A stretch of DNA of 64,000 nt from FEB-10 sp963710645 (lineage in GTDB: Bacteria; Acidobacteriota; Thermoanaerobaculia; Thermoanaerobaculales; Sulfomarinibacteraceae). Below, one piece after another: positions 31,335 to 40,945 of this stretch. The number at the start of each line of letters is the position of its first letter. Position 1 is the first letter of the stretch. A program made the position numbers and the translations under genes. The notes under the pieces were generated by a model, which searched no databases, had not been told where the DNA came from, and saw only the letters and a list, made by a program, of their open reading frames with translations. The DNA is taken from NCBI GenBank assembly GCA_963710645.1, contig CAVQBD010000009.1, positions 1,674,001-1,738,000 of the forward strand, given 5' to 3'.

Positions 31335-32783
31335 TTGCGCAGAATCGGCCTCGAGCGAATTCTGCTGGCCAGCGAAGCAGCCCAGCGCATCGAGGCATCT
31401 CCGGAGCTGGCGGCATTTCGAACATGGTCCAGGTCCGAGCTGCTGGCGGACGGCCTCCTCTCCCAGATCTCGCAGGGATGGCAACCCAGTCAGGAGGAGT
31501 TCGCAGAGATCACTACTGAGATGGCCAGTCGATCCGACATGAGGGTCCTCTACAACTTCCATCACATATTTTTCCGCACTGATCGGGCATTGACGCCAGC
31601 CGAGGAGCGGGCCATTCGCCGTCGGGCCCTCGAGGCGGTGGATCGTGCAAGCGCAGGGGACGACTTCGAGGTGTTGGTCCGGGAGTACTCCGAGTCGGAA
31701 GATGCGCAACGGGGCGGTGAGCTGAAGAACATCCACCCCTCGATGCTTGAAGATGAGGCTGCCCAGGAGTTGTCAAAGATGTCCGAAACCGAGATCAGCT
31801 CGGTGGTGGAGACCAGGACGGGGCTTCACATATTCCGGCTGGATCGACGTCTCGAGACCGAGCCGCTGCCCCCGGAAAGTCTCGAGAAATCCGCCCGCCG
31901 CCTGCTGGTGCGGCGCCATGCCGAGCAGGCACGGGCCGAGCTCTTGGGTGACCTTCATGAACGAGGGACGGTGGACACCAGCGGGCCGGTTTGGACGGTT
32001 GGTGACTGGGAGATCGATGAGACGACTGTGGATCTCATGGCTGAGATCGGCGGCCTTCCGAGCCAGGTGTTCCGGGAGCATCTCACCGATCAGCTGCTGC
32101 TTGCCCAGGAGGCGGTTGACCGCGGTTTGGACACTCCCCATTTCGACGTCGAGTTTGAACGATCCATGCAGGCTGTGGTCTTCGAGCGCTCCTTCCGAGA
32201 GCGGCGCCAGGAGGTGGTCCAGGAGTTGGCGGGAGAGCGGCTCAGGGAGTTGTACGACGCGCAGCCCTCGCGCTTCAACGAGAACGAACGTGCGCGAATT
32301 GAGCTCATCTTCATTCCCCAGGGCCAAGACTCGTTCACCTCCCAACGATGGGTTGAAGATCTGGTTGCCGAACTTCGCGCCGGCGGGTCGTTTGCGGACG
32401 CCGCCCGCGATCACTCACAGGGGCCGCAGGCGGACAACGGTGGTGACCTGGGATTTCTCGACCGACCGGAGTGGGGCTATCTTGGGCCCGCGGTATTCGA
32501 AGCCCTGGAATCGCTCGAGCCCGGGCAGATCTCGGATCCCATCTACTGCACGGATAAGGTTTTGGCCCAACCGGGCGTGTTGCGCGGAGGATTTGCCATC
32601 ATCCGGGTTTCTGAGAGGCAGCCGGAGCGAAGCAGGACCTTTGAGGAAGCCTTCGACGACGTGCGCCGAGCCTGGGTGGTCCAACATCGCGAAGAAATCA
32701 ACGAGGTGGTCCTCGATGACATCTTGACCGAGGGAGGCTTCCGGATCATTCGTCTGCCCACGGCCGAGGAGCTCCAGACGTGA
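31335..32783 (+). CDS. Parvulin-type peptidyl-prolyl isomerase with two PpiC domains, 5'-truncated
   Basis: 482 residues from a TTG start. Two parvulin-like regions are visible: one with FHHIFFRTDRALTPAEERAI and YSESEDAQRGGELKNI, and one with IELIFIPQG, DHSQGPQADNGGDLGF and LEPGQISDPIY. Such proteins are normally exported or membrane-anchored chaperones, but there is no signal peptide here. Coding-like sequence extends upstream without a start to about 31293 (APEESHEEWAENHL), where it meets the equally truncated opposite-strand gene. Its stop overlaps the next start (GTGA), so it was probably co-translated with the sulfatase-fold gene. Confidence 0.75.
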   Translation: MRRIGLERILLASEAAQRIEASPELAAFRTWSRSELLADGLLSQISQGWQPSQEEFAEITTEMASRSDMRVLYNFHHIFFRTDRALTPAEERAIRRRALEAVDRASAGDDFEVLVREYSESEDAQRGGELKNIHPSMLEDEAAQELSKMSETEISSVVETRTGLHIFRLDRRLETEPLPPESLEKSARRLLVRRHAEQARAELLGDLHERGTVDTSGPVWTVGDWEIDETTVDLMAEIGGLPSQVFREHLTDQLLLAQEAVDRGLDTPHFDVEFERSMQAVVFERSFRERRQEVVQELAGERLRELYDAQPSRFNENERARIELIFIPQGQDSFTSQRWVEDLVAELRAGGSFADAARDHSQGPQADNGGDLGFLDRPEWGYLGPAVFEALESLEPGQISDPIYCTDKVLAQPGVLRGGFAIIRVSERQPERSRTFEEAFDDVRRAWVVQHREEINEVVLDDILTEGGFRIIRLPTAEELQT

Positions 32784-34939
32784 GGCGGGCTCCCGCGGGA
32801 GACTTGGTCCCACCCTGCTGGGCCGTACGCTGGGCCCTTCTAACGGCGAGTCTCCTGACCCTGGCTGCGTGTGGCCCGGCGGCCGTCCGGCCGCTGAATG
32901 TCTACCTGGTGACTCTGGACACCACCAGGGCGGACCATCTGGGGTGTTACGGCTACCGGGACATCGAGACCCCGATTATGGATCGTCTCGCGGCCGAAGG
33001 CGTGTTGTACGAGAAGGCGCTGGCTCCGGCGCCCATTACCTTGCCGGCACATGCCTCGATTCTCACCGGCACCTATCCCATTTTTCACGGAGTGCGCGAC
33101 AACAACGGGTTCTACGTGGCCGACGAGTCGATCACTCTCGCCGAAGTTCTCGGCGAGAACGGCTACGAAACCGCAGCCTTCGTGGGTTCCTTCCCCTTGG
33201 ATTCCCAGACCAACATCAATCAGGGCTTCGACCTCTACGACGACAACTACCCGTCGGCCGCGGAGCGGGGTCGCCACCCCGCCATGGGGCGTTTTTATGA
33301 CGAAAGGCCGGCCTCGGAGGTGGGCCGCGTGGCCATGGGGTGGCTCAAGGAACGCGATCCCGAGCGGCCGTTCTTCATGTGGAATCACTTCTGGGATCCC
33401 CACCAGCCCCAGTCACCGCCGGAGCCCTATCGATCACGCTATCGCGATCGCCTCTACGACGGTGAGATCGCTTTCGTGGATGAGGTTTTGGGCCAGGTGC
33501 TCGGTCTTCTCGAGCAGCTGGGCGAGCTCGACAACACGCTGATCGTGCTCACCGCGGATCACGGCGAGGGGCTCGGCGAACACGGCGAAATGACCCACGC
33601 GCTGCTGACCCACTCGGCCACGGTTCGCATTCCGCTGATCGTACGGGATCCTCGGAACCTGACGCCCCGACGGATCGACACACCCGTGTCCACGGTGGAC
33701 ATCCTGCCCACCATCCTGCATCGGTTGGGGATCGATCCTCCCAGTGCGTGCCAGGGCCACCCCCTGCCCGCGACGCGAGACGAAGGGTCTGACCACAAGC
33801 TGATCTTCTCCGAGTCCGCCTACGGCACCGTCAACTATGGCTGGAGTCTGGTGGAGCGGCTCACCGTCGGGGACTGGGTCTTCATGGGCGCGCCCACCCC
33901 GAGGCTCTACAACCACACCGAGGATCCAACTGAAGATGTGGACCTGGCGGACGCGGAGACGCACAGGGCAGCGGAGCTGGCGGCACTCTTGGATGAACGA
34001 CGCGAGGAACTCGCCGTTAATGCGCTCGACACCAAGCGAGAAATCGTGGCTCCCGAGGTGTCGGCGCGGCTGGCCGCCCTCGGTTACATGGGAACGGCAG
34101 ACTCCATGGTCGATCCGCGGTCCCTCCGCGTCGATCCCGAGCTCGCCGATCCTTGGGACATGATGGAGGTTGCAGATCTCATGAACGAGGCCAACAACCT
34201 TTTGGACGCCAAACAGGTTCCCGTCGCCATCGCGCTCTACAAGCGTGCCCGTGAGCAGGACCCCGGCAATGCGGAACTGCCGCGTCGGCTGGTGATTGCC
34301 TACCTCCAAACCGGTGACTTCGACAGTGCCAAGGAAGAACTCGACAAACTGCTGGTGATGGCTCCCGACAGTGTGGGTACCCAGGTGGCGTTGTCCGATT
34401 ACTATCGCCGCTCTGGCCAGAGCCAATTTGCCGTGGAACCCCTGAAGCGTGCCATCGAGCTCGATCCCAATAATCTGGCCACCTACCAGGTTCTGGCCTG
34501 GCTCCAGGATCAGCTCGGTCAGTCCGAAGCTGCCATCGGCACCTACCGTGAGATTCTCGAACGGTCGCAGGAGGACACCTCCGCGCTCAACGCTCTGGCG
34601 GTGAACCTCTACCGCGCAGGCGAGGTGGAGGAGCCCATTGCCCTGCTGGAGCGGGCCCTCGATTCGCAGCCCTTTTATCCGCCCGGCTACCTCAATCTGG
34701 CGGTGATCGAGCACGATCGAGGCGAACACGAGGCGTCGCTTCGTCTGGCCGAACGAGCCTTGAAGCTGAGACCGAGATATCTCCGGGCCCTCGAGCTCAA
34801 GGCCATGAATCTTGAGGCCCTGGAAGACGCGTCGGCAGCGGCGGCCTGGCGCCAGGTCTTTGATGAGGCGAGGGACGACGAAACCAGGGATCGATCCACG
34901 GCCGCCCTCGAGCGTCTCGGCGAAACGCCACCTGCTTGA
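32780..34939 (+). CDS. Sulfatase-fold lipoprotein with TPRs, paralogue 3
   Basis: A 719-residue protein with GTG start overlapping the stop of the parvulin gene. Lipobox LAAC (Cys31). Sulfatase-superfamily domain about 38-430 with LVTLDTTRADHLGCYGY, LTADHGEGLGEHGEMTH and LYNHTEDPTEDVDLA. The catalytic position reads PITLPAH with Thr87 instead of the Cys/Ser that becomes formylglycine, and His instead of Arg. The C-terminal third is TPRs (for example EPLKRAIELDPNNLATYQVL). Same architecture as the genes at 22602 and 28276. Coupling to a PpiC protein suggests the pair act together in the envelope. Confidence 0.87.
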   Translation: MRRAPAGDLVPPCWAVRWALLTASLLTLAACGPAAVRPLNVYLVTLDTTRADHLGCYGYRDIETPIMDRLAAEGVLYEKALAPAPITLPAHASILTGTYPIFHGVRDNNGFYVADESITLAEVLGENGYETAAFVGSFPLDSQTNINQGFDLYDDNYPSAAERGRHPAMGRFYDERPASEVGRVAMGWLKERDPERPFFMWNHFWDPHQPQSPPEPYRSRYRDRLYDGEIAFVDEVLGQVLGLLEQLGELDNTLIVLTADHGEGLGEHGEMTHALLTHSATVRIPLIVRDPRNLTPRRIDTPVSTVDILPTILHRLGIDPPSACQGHPLPATRDEGSDHKLIFSESAYGTVNYGWSLVERLTVGDWVFMGAPTPRLYNHTEDPTEDVDLADAETHRAAELAALLDERREELAVNALDTKREIVAPEVSARLAALGYMGTADSMVDPRSLRVDPELADPWDMMEVADLMNEANNLLDAKQVPVAIALYKRAREQDPGNAELPRRLVIAYLQTGDFDSAKEELDKLLVMAPDSVGTQVALSDYYRRSGQSQFAVEPLKRAIELDPNNLATYQVLAWLQDQLGQSEAAIGTYREILERSQEDTSALNALAVNLYRAGEVEEPIALLERALDSQPFYPPGYLNLAVIEHDRGEHEASLRLAERALKLRPRYLRALELKAMNLEALEDASAAAAWRQVFDEARDDETRDRSTAALERLGETPPA

Positions 34940-35070
34940 GGCTTTGGCCATTCAGCGGACGATGGCAGAGCCGACTCTCTGGGTATGTACCTCATGAAGT
35001 ACCTGGTACCCGGCTGGGTCAGATCAAGGTTCTCTCTCTCCGAGCTACCGAAGACGCGACCGGGTCGGTG

Positions 35071-37302
35071 TCAGTCCATGGCGTCGATGATGGCGTTGAA
35101 GGTCGGGCTGGGACGCATCGCCTCCCGAGCCATGGCGTCATCGGGGAGGTAATAGCCGCCGATGTCCACCGGACTGCCTTGAGCGGCCAGCAGTTCCTGG
35201 GTAATCTTCGATTCGTTGGCGGCGAGATCGTGTGCCACCCCGGCGAACCGGGCTTGCATCTCCGGATCCTTATTCTGTGCAGCTAGCGCTTCTGCCCAAT
35301 ACAGGGCCAGATAGAAGCTGGCACCCCGGTTGTCGATCTCGTTGACCTTGCGCGAGGGAAGCCGGTCGTTCTCCAGATACATGGCGATGGCCTCGTCGAG
35401 GGTGAGGGCCAGAAGCGCCGCCTTCGAGTTCCCGGTGGTTTCGGCAATCTGTTCTAAGGACGGGACCAGCGCCGAGTACTCGCCGAGGGAGTCCCACCTC
35501 AGGTGGCCCTCCTTGTTGAACTGCTGGACGTGCTTGGGAGCTGACCCGCCGGCGCCGGTCTCGAAGAGACCCCCGCCGTTCATGAGCGGCACAATGGACA
35601 GCACTCTGGCGCTGGTGCCGAGTTCGAGAATCGGGAACAGATCCGTCAGATAGTCACGAAGGACGTTGCCGGTCACCGAGATGGTGTTCTCTCCCCGGCG
35701 GGTTCGTTCCAGTGAGACGGCCATGGCATCCACGGGCCTCATGATCCGAATGTCGAGACCGGTGGTGTCGTGCGTCGGCAGGTATTGGTTCACCTTCTTG
35801 ATGATCTGAGCATCGTGGCCCCTGTTCTCGTCCAGCCAGAAAATTGTCGGCGATCCGGTGGCCCGTGCTCTGGTGACGGCCAGCTTTACCCAGTTTTGGA
35901 TGGGAGCGTCCTTGGTCTGGCACATTCTGAAGATGTCGCCGGTCTCCACCGGCTGCTCGAGGATGGTGGTGCCCTCCTCGTCGACGACGCGAATCGTTCC
36001 TTGGGCCGGTGCCTCGAAGGTCTTGTCGTGGGAGCCGTACTCCTCAGCCTTCTGGGCCATCAACCCGACGTTTGCCACGTTGCCCATGGTCGCGGGATCA
36101 AACTGGCCGTTGGCTTTCGCGTCTTCCAGGATCACCGAGTACATGGTCGCGTAGCAGCGGTCGGGAACCATGGCGACGCAGTCCTGAAGCTGGTCGTCGT
36201 TGTTCCACATCCTGCCGCCGTCGCGAACGACATTCGGCATCGAGGCATCGACGATGATGTTGTTGGGCACGTGCAGGTTGGTGATGCCCTTTCTCGAGTC
36301 CACCATGGCGAGGGCGGGTTGGCTCGAGTAGACCGCGTTGATGTCCGTCTCGATCTCCGCCTTTTTGTCGGCTGGGAGCCGGTCGAGTTTTTCCAGGACA
36401 TCGGCGAGCCCGTTGTTGACGTTGGCACCGATCTCCTCGAGCACCCCGGCGTGTTTGTCGAGCGCCTCTTTGTAGTAAACCGACACGCAGTGACCAAACA
36501 TGATGGGATCGGAGATCTTCATCATGGTCGCCTTGAGGTGGAGGGAGAGCAGCACGTCGTCCGCCTTGGCTGCTTCTATCTGCTCGGCGTAGAACGAGCG
36601 GAGGGCCGCGACGTTCATCACCGCGGTGTCGATCACCTCGCCCTGCTGGAGGGCGAGGCCGTCCTTGAGCGTGATTGTCTGACCGTCTTCGGCGACAAAC
36701 TCGATCTTCACCTGGGTTGGTCCTTCCAGGGTGGTGGATGTCTCGCTTGCGTAGAAATCCTTGTCGTCCATGTGGGCGACCCGCGCCTTGGACCCGGACT
36801 CGGGCCATGGCTTCATCATCTTGTGGGGGTGTTTCTGTGCAAACGCCTTGACCGCCGCTGCCGGTCTGCGATCGGAATTGCCCTCACGAAGAACCGGATT
36901 CACGGCGGATCCGAGGCACACGGCGAAACGCTTTTGCAGGGCCCTCTCCTCGTCATTCTTGGGCTCTTCGGGGTAATCGGGAATGTCGTACCCCTTGTCC
37001 TGCAACTCCTTGATGGCGGCCTGGAGCTGAGGAATGGACGCACTGATGTTGGGCAGTTTGATGATGTTGGCCTCGGGGGTCTTGGCGAGCTCACCGAGCT
37101 GGGTCAGGAAGTCGGGGATCTTCTGATCCTCGGTCAGATTGTCCGGGAAGTTGGCGATGATTCTGCCGGGCAACGAGATGTCGCGCGTCTCGACCTCGAT
37201 GCCGGTGCCCCTGGTGTAGGCCTGAACGATCGGAAGCAGGGAGTAGGTCGCCAGCGCCGGCGCCTCGTCGATTTTGGTCCAGATGATCTTCGATGTTGTC
37301 AT
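35071..37302 (-). CDS. icd: Isocitrate dehydrogenase, NADP+, monomeric type
   Basis: A 743-residue protein matching monomeric IDH in length and sequence. Landmarks are KIIWTKIDEAPALATYSLLP, NPVLREGNSDRRPAAAVKAF, KFVAEDGQT-like strands, WPESGSKARVAHM and WDSLGEYSALVPSLE. It converts isocitrate to 2-oxoglutarate and CO2 in the TCA cycle and supplies NADPH; unrelated in size to the 45-kDa homodimeric type. Transcribed singly, with 270 bp to the next gene upstream. Confidence 0.95.
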   Translation of the reverse strand: MTTSKIIWTKIDEAPALATYSLLPIVQAYTRGTGIEVETRDISLPGRIIANFPDNLTEDQKIPDFLTQLGELAKTPEANIIKLPNISASIPQLQAAIKELQDKGYDIPDYPEEPKNDEERALQKRFAVCLGSAVNPVLREGNSDRRPAAAVKAFAQKHPHKMMKPWPESGSKARVAHMDDKDFYASETSTTLEGPTQVKIEFVAEDGQTITLKDGLALQQGEVIDTAVMNVAALRSFYAEQIEAAKADDVLLSLHLKATMMKISDPIMFGHCVSVYYKEALDKHAGVLEEIGANVNNGLADVLEKLDRLPADKKAEIETDINAVYSSQPALAMVDSRKGITNLHVPNNIIVDASMPNVVRDGGRMWNNDDQLQDCVAMVPDRCYATMYSVILEDAKANGQFDPATMGNVANVGLMAQKAEEYGSHDKTFEAPAQGTIRVVDEEGTTILEQPVETGDIFRMCQTKDAPIQNWVKLAVTRARATGSPTIFWLDENRGHDAQIIKKVNQYLPTHDTTGLDIRIMRPVDAMAVSLERTRRGENTISVTGNVLRDYLTDLFPILELGTSARVLSIVPLMNGGGLFETGAGGSAPKHVQQFNKEGHLRWDSLGEYSALVPSLEQIAETTGNSKAALLALTLDEAIAMYLENDRLPSRKVNEIDNRGASFYLALYWAEALAAQNKDPEMQARFAGVAHDLAANESKITQELLAAQGSPVDIGGYYLPDDAMAREAMRPSPTFNAIIDAMD

Positions 37303-37569
37303 GGTCCATCCTTGGGAAAATATTCACTTGTCGCAACGCGCTTGGCAGTTTAGCCGGTCCGACCCTGGCTGTCAGCACCCGTATGCCGGTTTCCGGTTGT
37401 GTCGCGGGACCGGAGTCATGCCGTGAAAAACCGGGCAAGAACAGGTGGCCTGATTGTCGCCTATTTGCTGGACGAATCCGACCTTCAGTGCCTCGATGAC
37501 AGGCCGAGCATCCGACGACGAAGCTCCTGAAGGCACCTTCCGCATTAGATCCTCGGTGAGTAGTGCGGG

Positions 37570-38538
37570 CTAGCCCCCGGCGTTCTTCTCGAGCTCGTCG
37601 AGCTTGTCGGGATCCGACACCACCACGTCCACGAGGCTGTTGGGGATTTTGCTCTGCTCGCACATCTGTCGGATCTCGGTCTCTTGGTCTGAAAACTCCA
37701 TGATCTCTCGAATCGCCTCGATGTATTCGAGCAGCTCATCGGGAGGGATGGCGTCCAGCGCGGGTCCCTCTGCCGCCGCCTTCTTGGCCGCGGCCGCCTC
37801 TTCGGCCAGTCGCTGTTTCTCCTTCAGCTCCTCTGTCATCGCGATCCTGGCGGCGTCGATCACTGCCTTGTCGATTCCTGCCAGCTCGACGATGTTCTCG
37901 TCGGTGACGTCGTTTGTGATGAGGTGCTTGGCCTTGGCTTCGGCACTCTGATCGGCGACGTCCGCGAGCAGGTGCTCCACCCTGGCGGCCTCCGCGAGCT
38001 CGGCCTCGATTGCGGCCGTGACCTCGCCGTACTTCGCCTCGGTAATGCTCAGAGCGCCGATGATCGTCTCACGCTGTACCTGTTCCGCGATGAGAAAACG
38101 GATGCCCAGGTCATCGGCCATGTCCTTGGCATTGGCGATGAGCAGGTCGAGCCTTTTTCCCTCCAACATCTCCAGGATGTGGGTCCTGCGGTCCATCTCC
38201 TTGATCTTCGGCCACGACTCCCCCACATTTCGCACCAGATCGACGGCCGCCGACCTGACATTCATGAGATCGTCCAGCGTGAGCGCTGAAACCGCTTCGT
38301 TGAACTCCGTCAGGAGCGGTCTCCCGACCTCGGCCCTCGCAGCGATGGCCCCCCTCAACTGGAGCATGTGGCCGCCGTGGCGGGAGACGTTGTAACCCGC
38401 CTCGTCCAGCTCGGTCGCCAGTCGCTGGATGGTGCGTTCCGTGTTGCCGCCTTCGAAATCCGAGGAGGACAGTCCAACAATCTTCTCCTCCATGGACAGC
38501 CAAAGAGGTTCCGAACCCGTTGCTCCGTTTTCAGTCAT
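37570..38538 (-). CDS. Acidic, coiled-coil-prone protein of unknown function
   Basis: A 322-residue soluble protein, almost entirely helical and Glu/Ala-rich. Readable helices include KRLDLLIANAKDMADDLGIR and ELKEKQRLAEEAAAAKKAAA. No signal peptide, membrane segment or catalytic motif. Start 38538 is preceded by GGGGGT. It is divergent from the PPK2 pair with 300 bp between starts. I do not recognise a family. Possible roles such as polyphosphate-granule or scaffold protein rest only on the neighbourhood. Confidence 0.7.
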   Translation of the reverse strand: MTENGATGSEPLWLSMEEKIVGLSSSDFEGGNTERTIQRLATELDEAGYNVSRHGGHMLQLRGAIAARAEVGRPLLTEFNEAVSALTLDDLMNVRSAAVDLVRNVGESWPKIKEMDRRTHILEMLEGKRLDLLIANAKDMADDLGIRFLIAEQVQRETIIGALSITEAKYGEVTAAIEAELAEAARVEHLLADVADQSAEAKAKHLITNDVTDENIVELAGIDKAVIDAARIAMTEELKEKQRLAEEAAAAKKAAAEGPALDAIPPDELLEYIEAIREIMEFSDQETEIRQMCEQSKIPNSLVDVVVSDPDKLDELEKNAGG

Positions 38539-38837
38539 TTTCTTACCCCCGTTACGGTGTGTTTTCATTAGGCGTAAACGCCGGCAATGCCTGGCTGGAG
38601 AGATTATCAGACGCGGCCGAGGGGCGCTGAAACAGCGTCTCGTGAAGGTTGCCGTGAATTGCCGAAATGTCGGGCGCTGCAAAACCTCGATAATTGCTGC
38701 GGTCTGGGTCCGGGAACCCAGACCGCTCCCCCCCACATCGCTGGAATGGGTTGTGGTGGGAGGCTGCCCACGCCAGGCGCTTATTCTCCTATACTAAAAG
38801 ACCGGGCCGTGAAGGTGTACGGGAAGGTGAGGCCATC

Positions 38838-39809
38838 GTGACCAGCTCCAAGAAAGATCCAGCCAAGGTGACCTCGGCGGTGTCGGGGGGAGCCACCTCC
38901 AGGATTCGCACAGTATTGGAGAGGTTCGAGCCCGTTGGCGATGACCTGACGATCATCGATCAGGTATCGGCCGTGCACGGGGCCATGAAAAAGAAGGACC
39001 GTAGAGAGTTGATCAATGCGGCTCTTACCAAGTACTTGCAGGCTGAAATTCTCAAGCCCTATCAGGCTGAGTTGATCAAACTTCAGCAGCACCTCGAGCG
39101 CACCAACAAAAAGGCGATCATCCTCTTTGATGGACGGGACGCATCGGGCAAGGGCGGCACCATCCGACGTGTGGTGCGCTACATGAACGAGAAGCACTAC
39201 CGCGTCATCGCGCTTGGCAAACCGACGGTTCAACAGCGGACCGAACTTCACATGAAGCGGTACATCGAGAACTTCCCGCACGCTGGAGAAATCGTCCTTT
39301 TCGATCGGAGTTGGTACAACCGGGCCCTGGTTGAACCGGTCATGGGTTTCTGCACCAAGGCCCAGTACAGAGGTTTCATGGACAAGGTCGTTGGTTACGA
39401 GGAACGGATCATTGCCGACCAGAAGACCGTACTCATCAAGCTCTACTTCTCGGTCTCCAAAAGGGAGCAGGCGCGCCGATTCGAGAAACGCAGGAACGAT
39501 CCGCTGAGACATTGGAAGTTGAGCGAGGTCGATCTTCAAGCCCAGGACCTGTGGGATGACTTCACAAAGATGAAATACCGGTTGCTCAAGAAGACCCACA
39601 CACCGGAGACACCGTGGTTCGTGATCCGCTCCGACGACAAGGCCCTCGCACGGCTCGAGACCATCAAGCTGGTCCTGAGTCAGATCAAGTACTCAGGGCG
39701 AAGCCGGACCCTCGATTTCTCGCCGAACCCGGACATCGTCATCGCGGGCGACAGGGAACTCAAGATCATGCAGAAACAAAAACGGAAGATCGGCAAGTTC
39801 GTTCGATGA
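38838..39809 (+). CDS. ppk2: Polyphosphate kinase 2 family protein, copy 1
   Basis: A 323-residue PPK2. P-loop GRDASGKGGT, lid-region FDRSWYNRALVEPVMGFC and the conserved LYFSVSKREQARRFEKR are all present. PPK2 enzymes transfer phosphate between polyphosphate and nucleoside di- or monophosphates, mostly to make ATP or GTP. GTG start at 38838 behind GGGAAGGTGAGG. A TATACT -10 lies at 38790-38795. Followed 39 bp later by a second PPK2, so the two form an operon. Subclass (ADP, AMP or both) cannot be assigned by eye. Confidence 0.92.
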   Translation: MTSSKKDPAKVTSAVSGGATSRIRTVLERFEPVGDDLTIIDQVSAVHGAMKKKDRRELINAALTKYLQAEILKPYQAELIKLQQHLERTNKKAIILFDGRDASGKGGTIRRVVRYMNEKHYRVIALGKPTVQQRTELHMKRYIENFPHAGEIVLFDRSWYNRALVEPVMGFCTKAQYRGFMDKVVGYEERIIADQKTVLIKLYFSVSKREQARRFEKRRNDPLRHWKLSEVDLQAQDLWDDFTKMKYRLLKKTHTPETPWFVIRSDDKALARLETIKLVLSQIKYSGRSRTLDFSPNPDIVIAGDRELKIMQKQKRKIGKFVR

Positions 39810-39848
39810 CAGTGTATTGAACAGTCGATTGGCCGCAGCGAGGAAAAA

Positions 39849-40778
39849 ATGAAGAAACCACCGAAGAAGAACGAAAATTTGAATGAGCCGGAGGTTGAAT
39901 CCTCGCCCCAATCAGGACAGGTCAAGCTCCGGGAGCACACGGCATTCAAGTCCCATGACAACGGAAAGAAGAACGGGATCCCGGTGTGGGTCAAGAAATC
40001 CACCCTCAAATACGAGGAGCAGCTTCACGACCTCCAGATCGAGCTCATGAAGATGCAGTCCAAGGTCCGGGCGGATGGTATGCGTGTCGTGCTGCTCTTC
40101 GAGGGACGGGACGCGGCCGGAAAAGGGGGGACCATCAAACGGTTCACCGAGCACATGAACCCCCGCGGAGCCCGAGTGGTCGCCCTGGAGAAACCGAGCG
40201 ACAAGGAACGGACCCAGTGGTACTTCCAGCGTTACGTGGCGCACCTGCCGGCGGCGGGCGAGATCGTCTTCTTCGACCGCTCCTGGTACAACCGCGCCAT
40301 GGTCGAGCCGGTGATGGGATTCTGCACCGACGAGGAAAACAAGCGTTTTCTCAAGGACGTGCCCTTGTTCGAGCAGATGCTGGTCAAGGACGGTGTCAAG
40401 CTCTTCAAGTTCTACTTCTCGGTGTCCAAAAAGGAACAGCTCCGTCGGTTCAAGTCACGGCACGGCGACATGCTCAAGCACTACAAGATCTCGCCCGTGG
40501 ACGAGCAGGCCCAGGCCCTCTGGGACCAATACACGGTGAAGAAGTTCCAGATGCTGTCGGAAACCAATCGCACCATCGCGCCTTGGACGATCGTTCGCTC
40601 CGACACCAAGAAATTGGCGCGCATCAACTGCATCAAGTACGTCCTGTCGCAGATCGATTACACCGACAAGGGTCCCGCCGATTTGTTCGAGACCAGCCCC
40701 GACATCATCGTCTCCGGCATCGACGAGCTCAAGATGATGGAGGACAACCTGATGAAGCCCAAGTCGTTGCCGGGCTGA
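39849..40778 (+). CDS. ppk2: Polyphosphate kinase 2 family protein, copy 2
   Basis: A 309-residue PPK2 with P-loop GRDAAGKGGT, FDRSWYNRAMVEPVMGFC and FYFSVSKKEQLRRFKSR. It has a Lys/Glu-rich N-terminal extension of about 45 residues that copy 1 shares only in charge. Sequence identity with copy 1 is moderate, so this is an old duplication with probable division of labour (for example NDP versus NMP acceptors, or synthesis versus use). Start ATG 39849 lies 39 bp after copy 1. Confidence 0.92.
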   Translation: MKKPPKKNENLNEPEVESSPQSGQVKLREHTAFKSHDNGKKNGIPVWVKKSTLKYEEQLHDLQIELMKMQSKVRADGMRVVLLFEGRDAAGKGGTIKRFTEHMNPRGARVVALEKPSDKERTQWYFQRYVAHLPAAGEIVFFDRSWYNRAMVEPVMGFCTDEENKRFLKDVPLFEQMLVKDGVKLFKFYFSVSKKEQLRRFKSRHGDMLKHYKISPVDEQAQALWDQYTVKKFQMLSETNRTIAPWTIVRSDTKKLARINCIKYVLSQIDYTDKGPADLFETSPDIIVSGIDELKMMEDNLMKPKSLPG

Positions 40779-40945
40779 GCCGCTCGAGCCGATTGAACAG
40801 GGACCGACGTCCGGGCGTAATTTGGGATGATGGACACCACCTCTCCCTTCAGACCGTTCAAGAAGTTCTCGAGCGTTTCCTGACCCGACTCCATGTTGAT
40901 TTCGAGGCGATGGACTTTGACATTTATTGCGCGTACCCCAATCTG

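Noticed and set aside
35770..37353. Long plus-strand open frame (527 codons) opposite the isocitrate dehydrogenase gene; similar long antisense frames at 1196-2443 and 46972-48555.
   Set aside because: These are mirror frames caused by high GC and codon bias. They lack RBSs, have His/Val/Arg-rich nonsense composition, and lie exactly opposite well-supported genes.
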